Assembly: GCA_965243345.1 (NCBI GenBank)
Contig: CBDEUR010000003.1
Coordinates: forward strand, 1,736,001-1,800,000
From: Bin52 sp965243345
GTDB taxonomy: Bacteria; Pseudomonadota; Alphaproteobacteria; Thalassobaculales; Thalassobaculaceae
Direction: 5' to 3'
DNA length: 64,000 nt
Part shown: positions 1-8,701 of the stretch, piece after piece
How the letters are laid out: each line of letters begins with the position of its first letter
Position numbering within the stretch: position 1 is the stretch's first letter
The notes under the pieces: generated by a model
Told to the model about the DNA's origin: nothing
Database searches by the model: none
The model's input: the letters and a program-made list of their open reading frames with translations, nothing else
Program-made: the position numbers and the translations under genes

Positions 1-116
1 ACCGGATCGTCGGCGTCAAGCGCAAGGATCACCGCGACGGCAAGTCGCCTGCCTCCCGGCCAGCAGAACCCGTTGCGGTCGATAATCGGGTCCGCAACGG
101 CAAGACCGGAGAGCAT
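1..116 (-). CDS. Polysaccharide deacetylase family protein, N-terminal fragment cut by the window edge
   Basis: Only the first 38 or so residues lie in the window. The ATG at 116 overlaps the stop of the racemase-family gene in a TGATG arrangement, so the two are translationally coupled. The visible residues contain WPGGRRLAV followed by a hydrophobic strand and LALDAD. This resembles the start of NodB-type deacetylases of the alphaproteobacterial PuuE/chitooligosaccharide group, where a WPGG-R-AV segment precedes the first metal-binding Asp strand. Family membership is inferred from this short stretch alone. It would be the third gene of a pepN-racemase-deacetylase run. Confidence 0.5.
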   Translation of the reverse strand, partial: MLSGLAVADPIIDRNGFCWPGGRRLAVAVILALDADDP

Positions 117-802
117 CACGCCGTTCGGCGTCCCGGTCCGGTGGTCTGACCGAGCCGGACCGCGGCGAGCGCCGCGGACACCGCAACCTGGGTCGGATCG
201 ATCACCGTGATGCCGAGCCTCTCCTCGAGCGGGGCACGGCAGGCGGCCATGCCGGCGCATCCCAGCACCAGCACATCGGCGCCGTGGTAATCACGCAGGG
301 TCTCGCCGACCTCGCCCAGGCGAGCGAGGGTGCGCGACGCATCGGCCAGTTCCACCACCGAGAGCCCGATCGGCAGGTCGGCCGCGAGCCTTGACTCGAT
401 CCCCAGTGACCTGATGTAGCGCAGGTGCCGCGGCACCGAGCTGGGCAGGATGGCGAGGACACCGAACCTGTTGCCGAGCGAGAGCGCCGCCAGCATGCCG
501 CTCTCGGCAATTCCGAACACCGGTCGGGCCGTCGCCTCGCGGGCCGCGTGCAGGCCGGGGTCCGAGAAACACGCAACGACAAATGCGCTCGCCCGGTGCT
601 CGTGCTCCCTGACCATGCGCACCACGTCGCCCGCCACGCGGTCGACATGCTCCTGGGTCTCGACACCCGGCGGGCCGCCGGGATTGGTCAGGCTCTCGAT
701 CGCGGGACCGGCCTCCAGCCGCAGCGGCTCGAGCGCCCGGTCCATGGCCTGCGTCACCTGCTCGGTACTGTTGGGATTGATCACGATGACAGGCCCGGTC
801 AT
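116..802 (-). CDS. Aspartate/glutamate (hydantoin) racemase family protein
   Basis: This 228-residue protein belongs to the Asp/Glu/hydantoin racemase superfamily. The INPNS motif near residues 8-12 is the typical start of the hydantoin/allantoin racemase branch. The two expected catalytic cysteines are at about Cys78 (in ACFSDPG) and Cys182 (in GCAGMA), in the two half-domains. The family interconverts stereoisomers of amino-acid derivatives by two-base, cofactor-independent chemistry; the substrate here cannot be told. The start overlaps the pepN stop by four bases (ATGA) and its stop overlaps the next start, so the three genes form a coupled unit. Its length is normal for the family. Confidence 0.8.
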   Translation of the reverse strand: MTGPVIVINPNSTEQVTQAMDRALEPLRLEAGPAIESLTNPGGPPGVETQEHVDRVAGDVVRMVREHEHRASAFVVACFSDPGLHAAREATARPVFGIAESGMLAALSLGNRFGVLAILPSSVPRHLRYIRSLGIESRLAADLPIGLSVVELADASRTLARLGEVGETLRDYHGADVLVLGCAGMAACRAPLEERLGITVIDPTQVAVSAALAAVRLGQTTGPGRRTA

Positions 803-3492
803 GCCTTCTCTCCAGTCTCCGGTTCGAGCGCCTTGCCGACGATCTCGCCGACATCGCCCGACAGGTCCCGGGTTGCCATGATGCGCTCGAGTTCGTGGCG
901 CATGAGGCCCCGGCGCACGGTGTCGTACCGCCGCCAGCGAACCAGCGGCATGACCAGGCGGGCGGCGACCCGGGGGTTGAAACGGTCGATCTCCAGCACC
1001 CTGTCGGTCAGGAACCGGTACCCGGCCCCGTCAACGGAGTGAAACCGGACCTGGTTGCCGGCCGCGAAGCTGCCGATCAGGGAGCGGACCCGGTCCGGGA
1101 CCCCGGAATCGTATCCCGGATGGGACAGGAGCCCGCGGACCACCTCGAGCGTATCCGGCAGGCTCGAGGTCGCCTTGAGAGCAAACCACTTGTCAAGTTC
1201 GAGCGGCCGTGCGCGCCAGCGGTCGTGGTAATGCGCGAGCGCCTCGGTTCTCTCGGTGCAGTCGACGGAGTTGAGCGCCTGCAGTGCCGCCATGGCCACG
1301 CTCATCGACTCCGCCTGCGTGTACTGCCCGAAGGCAAGCCCGAGTGCCGATGCCCGTCGGGTTGCCACCAGGTAGTCGAGCGCGACCGCCGCGAGCGCAC
1401 GTGCACCCATGGCGGCGCTCGACAGGTCGTCGGGCGACTGGTCCGACAGTGCGCGCGCGTGCACTGCGTGCAGGTCATCCCACAACGCGGTGCCGATCCC
1501 GGCCCGCAGGCGGATCCGGGCCGCGTGGATCGCGTCGACGTCGATGACCTCCATCTGGTTCGCGAGTTCGGTCTCGCCGGGCAGCCGGACCAGCTCGGCC
1601 CTCAGCGCCGGTTCCAGTCGCTCGTCGAACAGGGCGGAGCGCACGGCCTCGATGAAGGCCGGATCGCCCCTGTCTTCGTCCCGGTCGCGTGTCGCATCGA
1701 GGAGCACCGTGCTGGCGCTGCGCTGAAACGCATCCCACCGTACGAACGGATCGGTGTCGTGGGCCGCGAGGTGAAGCAGGTCCGCGCCATCGAGTTCGAG
1801 GTTCAGCTTCACCGGAGCGGAGAATTCCCGCAGCAACGACGGAACCGGCCGCTCCGGGATACCCTCGAAGGTGAACACGGTCTCGGCATCGCGGATTTCG
1901 AGCACCCGGTCGGTGGGCGCGTCGTTTCGCGACTCTCCCGACAGCTGCAGCGGCATCTCGCGTCCGGCACCGTCAAGCAGACCCATGCGCAGCGGGATCG
2001 GCATCGGCTGCTTGTCCGGCTGTCCGGGCGTGGGCGGAACCCGCTGCAACACCCGCAGCGTCGCCTGCTGCCGCTGCCGGTCGTGCTCGAGCACCGCCGA
2101 GAGTTCCGGCGTTCCGGCCTGGCTGTACCACAGCTCCATGTCACCGAGGTCGATACCGTTCGCATCCGACATGGCATTCACGAAGTCGTCGCAGGTCACC
2201 GCCTCTCCGTCGTGGCGCTCCAGGTAGAGATCCATCCCCTTCCGGAACCCCTCCTCGCCGAGCCGGGTATGGAGCAGGCGCACCACCTCCGCTCCCTTCT
2301 CGTACACGGTCAGGGTGTAGAAGTTGTTGATCTCGATGTAGCTGTCGGGACGAACCGGGTGGGCGGTCGGACCGGCATCCTCCTGGAACTGGTGCGCACG
2401 CAGGAAGCGCGCATCCGCTACCCGCTTCACCCCTCGGGAATGCATGTCGGAGGTGAATTCCTGGTCCCGGAACACCGTCAGCCCCTCCTTCAGGCTGAGC
2501 TGGAACCAGTCACGGCAGGTGACACGGTTGCCGGTCCAGTTGTGGAAATACTCGTGCGCCACCACCTCCTCGATACGCTGGAAGTCGACATCGGTGGCAC
2601 TGTCGCGGTCGGCCAGCACCAGCTTGCTGTTGAAGATGTTCAGGCCCTTGTTCTCCATCGCTCCCATGTTGAAGTGGCTGACCGCCACGATCATGAAGAG
2701 ATCGAGATCGTACTCGAGGCCGAACCGCTCCTCGTCCCAGGCCATTGCCGACTTCAGCGCCCACATCGCGTGATCGCACCGGGTCTCGTCGCCGTGCTCG
2801 ACATAGATCCGCAGCGCGACGTCGCGTCCGGACCCGGTGACATGGTGATCCTCGACCCAGGCGAGATCACCCGCCACCATCGCGAACAGGTAGGACGGTT
2901 TCGGCCAGGGGTCATGCCAGGTGGCGCTGTGGCGGCCTCCGGCAAGATCGCCGGTCTCGACCAGGTTGCCGTTCGACAGCAGGACCGGATACCGGGCCCG
3001 GTCCGCCACGATGGTGGTCCGGTAGACCGACAGGATGTCGGGCCGGTCGGGGAACGGCGTGATCCGGCGGAAACCCTCGGCCTCGCACTGGGTGCAGTAG
3101 ATGCCGTTCGACAGGTACAGCCCCTCGAGCACCGTGTTGTCGGCGGGCCGTGTCCGGCTCGTCACCACGAGGGTGAAGGTCTCCCCGAGCCCGGCAACCT
3201 CGAACCCCGGTTCCGTCCGTCCGGGGACCGGCAGTTGCCGGCCGTCGAGCGTCAGGTCGAGGACCTCGAGATCCAGTGCATCGAGAACGATGACATCATC
3301 GGCCTGCGCGCCGTCTGCTGGCTGTCCATGCGGATTGCGCCGGCCCGCGAGGGTGGCGGTGACCGTTGCCCACTCGTCGGCGAGGTCTATGACGAGGTCG
3401 ACGGTGTCGACGAGAAATCGCGGAGGGCGATACTCCACGAGCCGTTTCGGCTCCGCCGGTTCTCCGGAACCTGGTGTGTAAACCTCTGTCAT
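799..3492 (-). CDS. pepN: Aminopeptidase N (M1 family)
   Basis: This 897-residue zinc aminopeptidase removes N-terminal residues from peptides in the cytoplasm. The M1 signatures are clear: the exopeptidase motif GAMEN at about residues 277-281, the zinc site HEYFH at about 313-317, and the third ligand Glu about 19 residues later in LSLKEGLTVF. The length matches bacterial PepN (roughly 870-900). The N-terminal beta domain and a long helical C-terminal domain are present without interruption. The gene overlaps the downstream racemase-family gene by four bases. The upstream neighbour (gcrA) points the same way but is separated by about 130 bp. Confidence 0.95.
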   Translation of the reverse strand: MTEVYTPGSGEPAEPKRLVEYRPPRFLVDTVDLVIDLADEWATVTATLAGRRNPHGQPADGAQADDVIVLDALDLEVLDLTLDGRQLPVPGRTEPGFEVAGLGETFTLVVTSRTRPADNTVLEGLYLSNGIYCTQCEAEGFRRITPFPDRPDILSVYRTTIVADRARYPVLLSNGNLVETGDLAGGRHSATWHDPWPKPSYLFAMVAGDLAWVEDHHVTGSGRDVALRIYVEHGDETRCDHAMWALKSAMAWDEERFGLEYDLDLFMIVAVSHFNMGAMENKGLNIFNSKLVLADRDSATDVDFQRIEEVVAHEYFHNWTGNRVTCRDWFQLSLKEGLTVFRDQEFTSDMHSRGVKRVADARFLRAHQFQEDAGPTAHPVRPDSYIEINNFYTLTVYEKGAEVVRLLHTRLGEEGFRKGMDLYLERHDGEAVTCDDFVNAMSDANGIDLGDMELWYSQAGTPELSAVLEHDRQRQQATLRVLQRVPPTPGQPDKQPMPIPLRMGLLDGAGREMPLQLSGESRNDAPTDRVLEIRDAETVFTFEGIPERPVPSLLREFSAPVKLNLELDGADLLHLAAHDTDPFVRWDAFQRSASTVLLDATRDRDEDRGDPAFIEAVRSALFDERLEPALRAELVRLPGETELANQMEVIDVDAIHAARIRLRAGIGTALWDDLHAVHARALSDQSPDDLSSAAMGARALAAVALDYLVATRRASALGLAFGQYTQAESMSVAMAALQALNSVDCTERTEALAHYHDRWRARPLELDKWFALKATSSLPDTLEVVRGLLSHPGYDSGVPDRVRSLIGSFAAGNQVRFHSVDGAGYRFLTDRVLEIDRFNPRVAARLVMPLVRWRRYDTVRRGLMRHELERIMATRDLSGDVGEIVGKALEPETGEKA

Positions 3493-3624
3493 GGCGCCTG
3501 GTCCGGCCCCCGGTGATCCTGGATGGCCGAAGCTGGCAGGGGACCGGCCGGACTGTCAACATCGGGAACCGGCGGGTTCGGGACCGGTTTCGGTCGCCGC
3601 CCCGACGCGCGCCGGATCAGGCAG

Positions 3625-4011
3625 TCAGGCGGTCGAACTGCGCAGCGGCTGGACGTTGTACGCCTGTTCGCAGTGTTCCACGCAGTAGGGGCGCCCGTCG
3701 CTTACCGGTGCTCCGCAGAACCTGAACCCGGAACTCTGCGGATCGCCGATCGGCCAGCAACACCGGGTCGTCGCCCACTGTGCCGCAACCTCCTGCAAGG
3801 CGCGACGCCGTCCCTTGACGGCCGGAGCCGCCACCTCGGGAATGGGAGAGCGCCGTCGCGGCAACCCCATGCGCTGAGCCTTGCCCACGACGGCGTTGCG
3901 GGTCACGCCAAGCGCCCGGCCGATCTGGGTGACCGACACACCCTCGGCCCAGAGTTCCCTGAGCCTGGCCAACCGATCCTCGTTCCACGTACCAGGTGGT
4001 TGTTCGGACAT
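3625..4011 (-). CDS. gcrA: GcrA-family cell cycle transcription regulator
   Basis: This 128-residue protein belongs to the alphaproteobacterial GcrA family, sigma70 cofactors that act at methylated promoters in cell-cycle control. The N-terminal helix-turn-helix reads WNEDRLARLRELWAEG followed by GVTRNAVVGKAQRMGL. The C-terminal RNA-polymerase-binding part keeps CCWPIGDP, FCGAP and a PYCVEHC segment. I chose the ATG at 4011 because the family homology starts there and a GGAGG ribosome site lies just upstream. An in-frame start at 4116 would add 35 unrelated residues. The TRNAVVGK segment departs slightly from the usual NAVIGKVHRLGL, so this may be a paralogue. Confidence 0.88.
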   Translation of the reverse strand: MSEQPPGTWNEDRLARLRELWAEGVSVTQIGRALGVTRNAVVGKAQRMGLPRRRSPIPEVAAPAVKGRRRALQEVAAQWATTRCCWPIGDPQSSGFRFCGAPVSDGRPYCVEHCEQAYNVQPLRSSTA

Positions 4012-4125
4012 CGCCTCCTCCCGAATTCCCAGGGCACCCCTACATTTTGTAGGCTGGCGTCTGCAGGTTACCCAATGTTGATGAAGCACCGCAACAGAAA
4101 TCATCCCGTGCCGCAACGGCCGGCG

Positions 4126-5319
4126 TCAGTTCCTGGTCTTGACCGCGATCGTCAGCAGCAGCGCCAGCCCCGTCGCCGACATCAGCAGCAGGGCCAGGGG
4201 CGGGCCCAGCCAGTCGGACAACAGGCCGAGGGTGACGAGCCCCACCGGCGAACAGCCGATGCAGACCGACAGAAGCCCCATCAGCCGGCCGCGGAGTTCC
4301 TGCGGGGCCAGGCTCAGTATCAGGGTGCTCTGCATGCTGCCGAAACCGGCAATGCCGAGGCCGGCGCCGAACAGCACCGCCACGGCAAGCCAGTAGAACG
4401 GAGCGAGCGACAGGAAGATCACACCGATCATGAACACGATCGATCCGCCGACGAACAGCGGGGCATACCAGCGCGGACGCACGAGGAGCGAGATCGCCAG
4501 CGCGCCGATGAACGCACCCGCGCCCTCGACAGCTGACAGCAGCCCGATCAGGGCCGGTTCGACCTGGTAGCGCGCCCGGCCGAGTACCGGGATCATGGCG
4601 GCATACGGAAACCCGAACACGTTGAGCACGAGGGTGTAGAGATAGATCCTGAGCAGGTCGCGCGATCCCGTCACCGCGTCGAGGGTGCGACGCAGGTCGC
4701 GCAGGAACGAACCGGACACCGTTGCCGTCGGCGTCGGACCGACAGTGAGCGAGAAGGCAACGACGACGCAGGCGGCGTGCGCTCCCAGCGAGAACAGGAA
4801 CGCTCCCTCCAGGCCCAGCAGTCCGTACAGGATGCCACCGCCGAGCGGCCCGGCCATGCGGGTGGCATTGTTGGTCGCCGAGTCGAAGGACACCCCGGCG
4901 CCGAGCCGCTCGGGGCCGCAGAACTCGCCGAGCAGCGTTCGCCGTGCCGGGAAGTCCATGGTCCAGCAGGTGCCGCTGACAAAGGCGCAGGCCACCATGT
5001 GCCAGAGTTCGATGGACCCGGTCCAGGCCAGCACGCACATGGTGCTCGAGGAAAGGGTGGTTACCGCGAAGGCAGCGGCAAGCAGCCGGCCGCGGTTCAC
5101 CCGTTCGGCGAGCTGCCCGGTCACCGAGCCGAACAGCGCCAGCGGAACCTGCCGCACCACGGTCATCACCGCCACCTGCAGCGCCGAACCGGTGGTCTCG
5201 AACACGAAGATCCCGACCGCGAGAACCTCGAGCCAGCGCATGGTGTTGCCGAGCAGGCCGATCAGCCAGATCCGGGCGTAGGCGCCGTCACGCAGCAGGG
5301 ACAGCAGTGGACTCGACAC
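4126..5319 (-). CDS. MFS transporter, EntS-like
   Basis: This 397-residue protein is built of about twelve hydrophobic segments with short basic loops, as expected for a major facilitator permease in the inner membrane. The first cytoplasmic loop carries GQLAERVNRGRLL, a version of the MFS loop 2-3 motif. The overall layout (YARIWLIGLLGNTMRWLE start, VMTVVRQVPLALFG) matches the enterobactin-exporter-like (MFS_3) group, which usually exports small molecules. The start is GTG at 5319. It stands alone; the next gene upstream diverges after about 255 bp. The substrate is unknown. Confidence 0.8.
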   Translation of the reverse strand: MSSPLLSLLRDGAYARIWLIGLLGNTMRWLEVLAVGIFVFETTGSALQVAVMTVVRQVPLALFGSVTGQLAERVNRGRLLAAAFAVTTLSSSTMCVLAWTGSIELWHMVACAFVSGTCWTMDFPARRTLLGEFCGPERLGAGVSFDSATNNATRMAGPLGGGILYGLLGLEGAFLFSLGAHAACVVVAFSLTVGPTPTATVSGSFLRDLRRTLDAVTGSRDLLRIYLYTLVLNVFGFPYAAMIPVLGRARYQVEPALIGLLSAVEGAGAFIGALAISLLVRPRWYAPLFVGGSIVFMIGVIFLSLAPFYWLAVAVLFGAGLGIAGFGSMQSTLILSLAPQELRGRLMGLLSVCIGCSPVGLVTLGLLSDWLGPPLALLLMSATGLALLLTIAVKTRN

Positions 5320-5574
5320 GGTCGCGTTACCCCGCCGCCGGGCGGGCGGACCCCGGAAGCTTCGCCGACATCACTGCAGGGCGGATCCTGTTCATGGCTT
5401 TCGCCGGCGTCACCGGTTGTGGGGGCAAGGGATGGGGGTCTGCAACAACGTTCGCCACAATCTGCATGCCGTCAAGCGTCCGGCCGCAATCGTCCGCCGC
5501 CCCGGTGCCTTGTTTCGTGCATGCCACATCGGAGAAGATGCGGGCCAACCGACACCGGTCCGGAGACCGCCACC
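5320..5574. other. Divergent intergenic region, no gene seen
   Basis: About 255 bp lie between the MFS gene and the divergent asparaginase-family gene. It must hold both promoters. I found no convincing small gene, tRNA or riboswitch. Short open frames exist on both strands but lack family features. Confidence 0.5.
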
Positions 5575-6582
5575 ATGAGTGACAGCAGACCCCGCGTCCT
5601 TCTCGTCGGGACCGGCGGCACCATTTCCTATGCCGGCAGGGACAGCCTGGACCTGTGGGAATACATGGATCACGGTCGCCGCATGCCGGTCCCCGAGATC
5701 CTCTCGCTGTTTCCCGAAGTGGAAGCGGCAGCCACCATCATCCCGGTCGACGTGCGCCAGGTCTCCAGTTCCGGCATCACTCCGGATGACTGGCTGGCAC
5801 TCGTCGACGCCGTGCACCGCTCGGTAGCCGCCAACCCGGACGTCGACGGCGTGGTGATCACCCACGGGACCGCGACGCTGGAGGAGACCGCCTACTTCCT
5901 CTCCCTTGCACTCAAGGTCGACCTGCCGGTGGTGGTGATCGGCGCCCAGAGACCGAGCTCGGGGTTTGCGACCGACGCCGGGTCGAACCTGCTGTGCGCA
6001 CTGCGCGTCGCCTCGGCACCACAGGCCCGCGGGCTTGGAGTGCTCGTGGTCCTGAACGAGGAAATCCATGCCGCCCGCGAGGTGACCAAGACCTCGACCC
6101 TGCGGCTGGAGACCTTCCGTGCCCCGGATATCGGAATGCTCGGCTACGCCGACCCCGACGGCACGGTCGCCATCTATCGCCGGCCCGTCCGCCCCTGCTG
6201 CCGCGACACCGAGTTCGACGTTGCCGGAATCGGCGCACTGCCGCGGGTCGACATCGCGCTCAGCTACGCCGGCGCGGACGATGCGGCCATTACGGGTTTC
6301 GTCAACGCGGGCGCACGGGCGATCGTCTGCGCCACCCTCGCTCCCGGCCTGCCGACGCCCGCCCAGGAACAGGCGCTCGGCGCGGCCATCGCCCGGGGTA
6401 TTCCGGTGATCTACAGCAGCCGGGCCGGAAGCGGACGGGTGCTGCGCCGCGGGTCGATGCGCCAGGCGGGTATCGTCGCGGCCGACAGCCTCAATCCGCA
6501 AAAGGCGCGGGTCCTTGCCATGCTGGCACTCACCCGCACCAGCGACCCCGACGAGATCCAGCGGATGTTCGATACCTACTGA
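5575..6582 (+). CDS. Asparaginase family protein with altered second catalytic motif
   Basis: This 335-residue protein has the bacterial L-asparaginase fold. The first motif, TGGTIS, supplies the nucleophile Thr16. The second is HGTATLEETAYFL with Thr99, and the lysine of the second triad is Lys172 in REVTKTST. In classical enzymes the second motif is HGTDT and its Asp binds the substrate amino group; here that position is Ala100. The protein may therefore use another substrate or be impaired. The ATG at 5575 follows a GGAG-like site and begins directly with the family sequence. The next gene, a hydroxyacid dehydrogenase, follows on the same strand after 65 bp. Confidence 0.85.
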   Translation: MSDSRPRVLLVGTGGTISYAGRDSLDLWEYMDHGRRMPVPEILSLFPEVEAAATIIPVDVRQVSSSGITPDDWLALVDAVHRSVAANPDVDGVVITHGTATLEETAYFLSLALKVDLPVVVIGAQRPSSGFATDAGSNLLCALRVASAPQARGLGVLVVLNEEIHAAREVTKTSTLRLETFRAPDIGMLGYADPDGTVAIYRRPVRPCCRDTEFDVAGIGALPRVDIALSYAGADDAAITGFVNAGARAIVCATLAPGLPTPAQEQALGAAIARGIPVIYSSRAGSGRVLRRGSMRQAGIVAADSLNPQKARVLAMLALTRTSDPDEIQRMFDTY

Positions 6583-6647
6583 GAGCCAGTGTACCGCCGC
6601 GGACAGCGTCCCGTTGTCCGGGCGTGCAACCCCGGAGATGACATGGC

Positions 6648-7694
6648 ATGAAGGGCAGCATCCTTTCCCTTGTGCGGCTCGCACCACGGGACCGGGAGGC
6701 GATCGGCGGGATCGATCCCGGGCTGCGGGTGGTGGAGGCCGCGGGCTGGTTCGACGGCGAAATGCGGGAGACCTGGCCTGCATTCACCACCAACCGCTAC
6801 CTCGCCCCGGACTCGACCGGCCGCGGCACGCGCGAGGAACGCGACCGGCTGCTCGCCGATGCCGAGGTGATGCTGGTCGGGTTTCCGTTTCCCGTCGACC
6901 TGCGCGCCCGCGCCGCCGGTCTGGCCTGGGTGCACCAGCGCCCCGCCGGTTCCTCGAACATGCGCCACGGCGACCTGTGGCAGTCCGATATCACGGTCAC
7001 CTCCTCTCGCGGCCACGCCCACAACCTTCCCATTGCCGAGTACGTGCTCGCCGGGATGCTGCACTTCCTCAAGGGTCTGGACATTCCCTCGACAGAGCGG
7101 GAGGCGGGCGGGTTCAACGCCCGCGGCTACCCCGGTCTGCAGGTCGCGGGCAGGACGATGTGCGTCATCGGGGTCGGCGGCATCGGCCGCGAGGTCGGCC
7201 GGCTCGCCGCCGCCCTGGGAATGAGGGTCACGGGGGTGAAGCGCGTTCCCGGCCCACCCGATCCCGGGTTCGAACGCGTGACCGGACCGGACGAACTCCA
7301 TGCGGTACTCGGCGAGGCCGACGTCATCGCACTGTGCTGCCAGTGGACCCCGCAGACGCACAGGATGATCAACGCCTCAGCCTTCGCCGCCATGAAGCCG
7401 GGAGCGCTGCTGATCAACGTGGCGCGCGGCGAGATCATAGACGAGGAGGCGCTGTGCGGAGCGCTGGCCGCCGGCGCACTCGGCGGTGTGGTGCTCGACG
7501 TCTATGACGGCGAGTTCGAACGGCCCCCGGACCCGCGGCTGTGGTCGGACGAGCGGGTGGTGATCACCCCTCACATCTCGGCGAAGTCTGACATCAACAG
7601 CCACAGGGGAACGGCGCTGTTCCTCGAGAACCTGCGCCTGTACCTCGCCGGGCGTCCGCTGAAGAACGTCATATCCTGGGAACAGGGGTACTGA
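6648..7694 (+). CDS. D-isomer-specific 2-hydroxyacid dehydrogenase (NAD-binding)
   Basis: This 348-residue protein belongs to the D-2-hydroxyacid dehydrogenase family, which reduces 2-oxoacids (or oxidises D-2-hydroxyacids) with NAD(P)H. The dinucleotide-binding GVGGIG lies at about residues 175-180. It is followed by the family signature LINVARGEIIDEEAL with the catalytic Arg, and a late TPHIS segment supplies the catalytic His. HNLPIAEYVLAGML marks the usual substrate-side helix. The exact substrate cannot be assigned. It sits between the asparaginase-family gene and a ROK kinase, all on the plus strand with short gaps, so the three may be co-transcribed. Confidence 0.85.
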   Translation: MKGSILSLVRLAPRDREAIGGIDPGLRVVEAAGWFDGEMRETWPAFTTNRYLAPDSTGRGTREERDRLLADAEVMLVGFPFPVDLRARAAGLAWVHQRPAGSSNMRHGDLWQSDITVTSSRGHAHNLPIAEYVLAGMLHFLKGLDIPSTEREAGGFNARGYPGLQVAGRTMCVIGVGGIGREVGRLAAALGMRVTGVKRVPGPPDPGFERVTGPDELHAVLGEADVIALCCQWTPQTHRMINASAFAAMKPGALLINVARGEIIDEEALCGALAAGALGGVVLDVYDGEFERPPDPRLWSDERVVITPHISAKSDINSHRGTALFLENLRLYLAGRPLKNVISWEQGY

Positions 7695-7774
7695 GGCGCG
7701 GTGGCGCCGGGCAGGCGGCCCCTGTAGCATGGCGAACCTGCGGACTGTGTCCGCGCACGGCGCCGGTGGGAACC

Positions 7775-8701
7775 ATGAACGACGGCTTCCGCATCGGAAT
7801 TGACCTCGGCGGAACCAAGATCGAATGCGTGGTCATGGACCCGGCGGGATCGGTCTGCTGGCGCCGGCGGATCCGCACGCCACGAGGAAACTACGACGAG
7901 ACCGTCGCCGCCCTGGCGCGGCTGGTCGCAGCCGCGCGCCCGGCCGCCGGCGATCCGGCACCGGTCGGTATCGGTATTCCAGGCTCCGTTTCGGCCCGTA
8001 CCGGGCTGGTCAAGCACGGCAACGCGACCTGGCTGATCGGCAGGCCCCTGCAGCGGGATGTCGAGGCCGCGCTCGGCGTGCCGGTACGGATCGAGAACGA
8101 CGCCAACTGTCTCGCGGTCTCGGAGGCAGCCGACGGAGCCGGAAGCGGCGACAGCGTGATCCTTGCCGTCGTACTCGGAACCGGCATCGGCGCCGGCCTG
8201 GTGGTGAACGGCCACCCGGTGTCAGGGGCCAATGCCATTGCCGGTGAATGGGGGCACAATCCCCTGCCCTGGCCCGAGGACAGCGAACGACCCGGGGATG
8301 CCTGCTACTGCGGACGGTCCGGTTGCCTGGAGACCTGGCTGTCGGGTCCGGCACTCGCACGACGGCACTGCCGCGAGACCGGGCAGGCACTCGAGCCCCG
8401 GGAGATCGCCCGGCGTGCCGACTCCGGCGACCCTGCCGCCTCGCGCACCCTGGATGCCTGGACCAACCGGCTCGCGCGCAGCCTCGCCACGGTGATCAAC
8501 CTGCTCGACCCCGACGTGATCGTGGTCGGCGGCGGCCTGTCAAACATCGGCCGGCTGTACAGCGATGTCCCGAAACAGTGGCAGCGGTACGTGTTCTCGG
8601 ACGAGATCCGGACCCGGCTGGTGGCGGCGGCGCACGGAGACGCGAGCGGCGTGCGCGGTGCCGCCTGGCTGTGGCCGCGGCACCCCGACGGGTCGGGATG
8701 A
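7775..8701 (+). CDS. ROK family sugar kinase
   Basis: This 308-residue protein is a ROK-family kinase that phosphorylates a sugar (fructose, glucose or N-acetylhexosamine types) with ATP. It begins with the phosphate-binding GIDLGGTKIE. The conserved zinc site CYCGRSGCLETWLSG is intact, with the preceding GEWGHNPLP carrying the first zinc His. A glycine-rich GTGIGAGLVV segment is also present. I prefer the ATG at 7775; a GTG three codons earlier is possible. The stop overlaps the dinB start (ATGA), so the two are translationally coupled. Confidence 0.88.
   Translation: MNDGFRIGIDLGGTKIECVVMDPAGSVCWRRRIRTPRGNYDETVAALARLVAAARPAAGDPAPVGIGIPGSVSARTGLVKHGNATWLIGRPLQRDVEAALGVPVRIENDANCLAVSEAADGAGSGDSVILAVVLGTGIGAGLVVNGHPVSGANAIAGEWGHNPLPWPEDSERPGDACYCGRSGCLETWLSGPALARRHCRETGQALEPREIARRADSGDPAASRTLDAWTNRLARSLATVINLLDPDVIVVGGGLSNIGRLYSDVPKQWQRYVFSDEIRTRLVAAAHGDASGVRGAAWLWPRHPDGSG

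Noticed and set aside
799..3516. An 873-codon plus-strand frame antisense to pepN
   Set aside because: It is the mirror of a strongly conserved aminopeptidase and has no family features; long antisense frames are expected at this GC content.
4777..5574. A long in-frame extension upstream of the asparaginase-family start
   Set aside because: It runs antisense through the MFS gene. The ATG at 5575 starts the family sequence.
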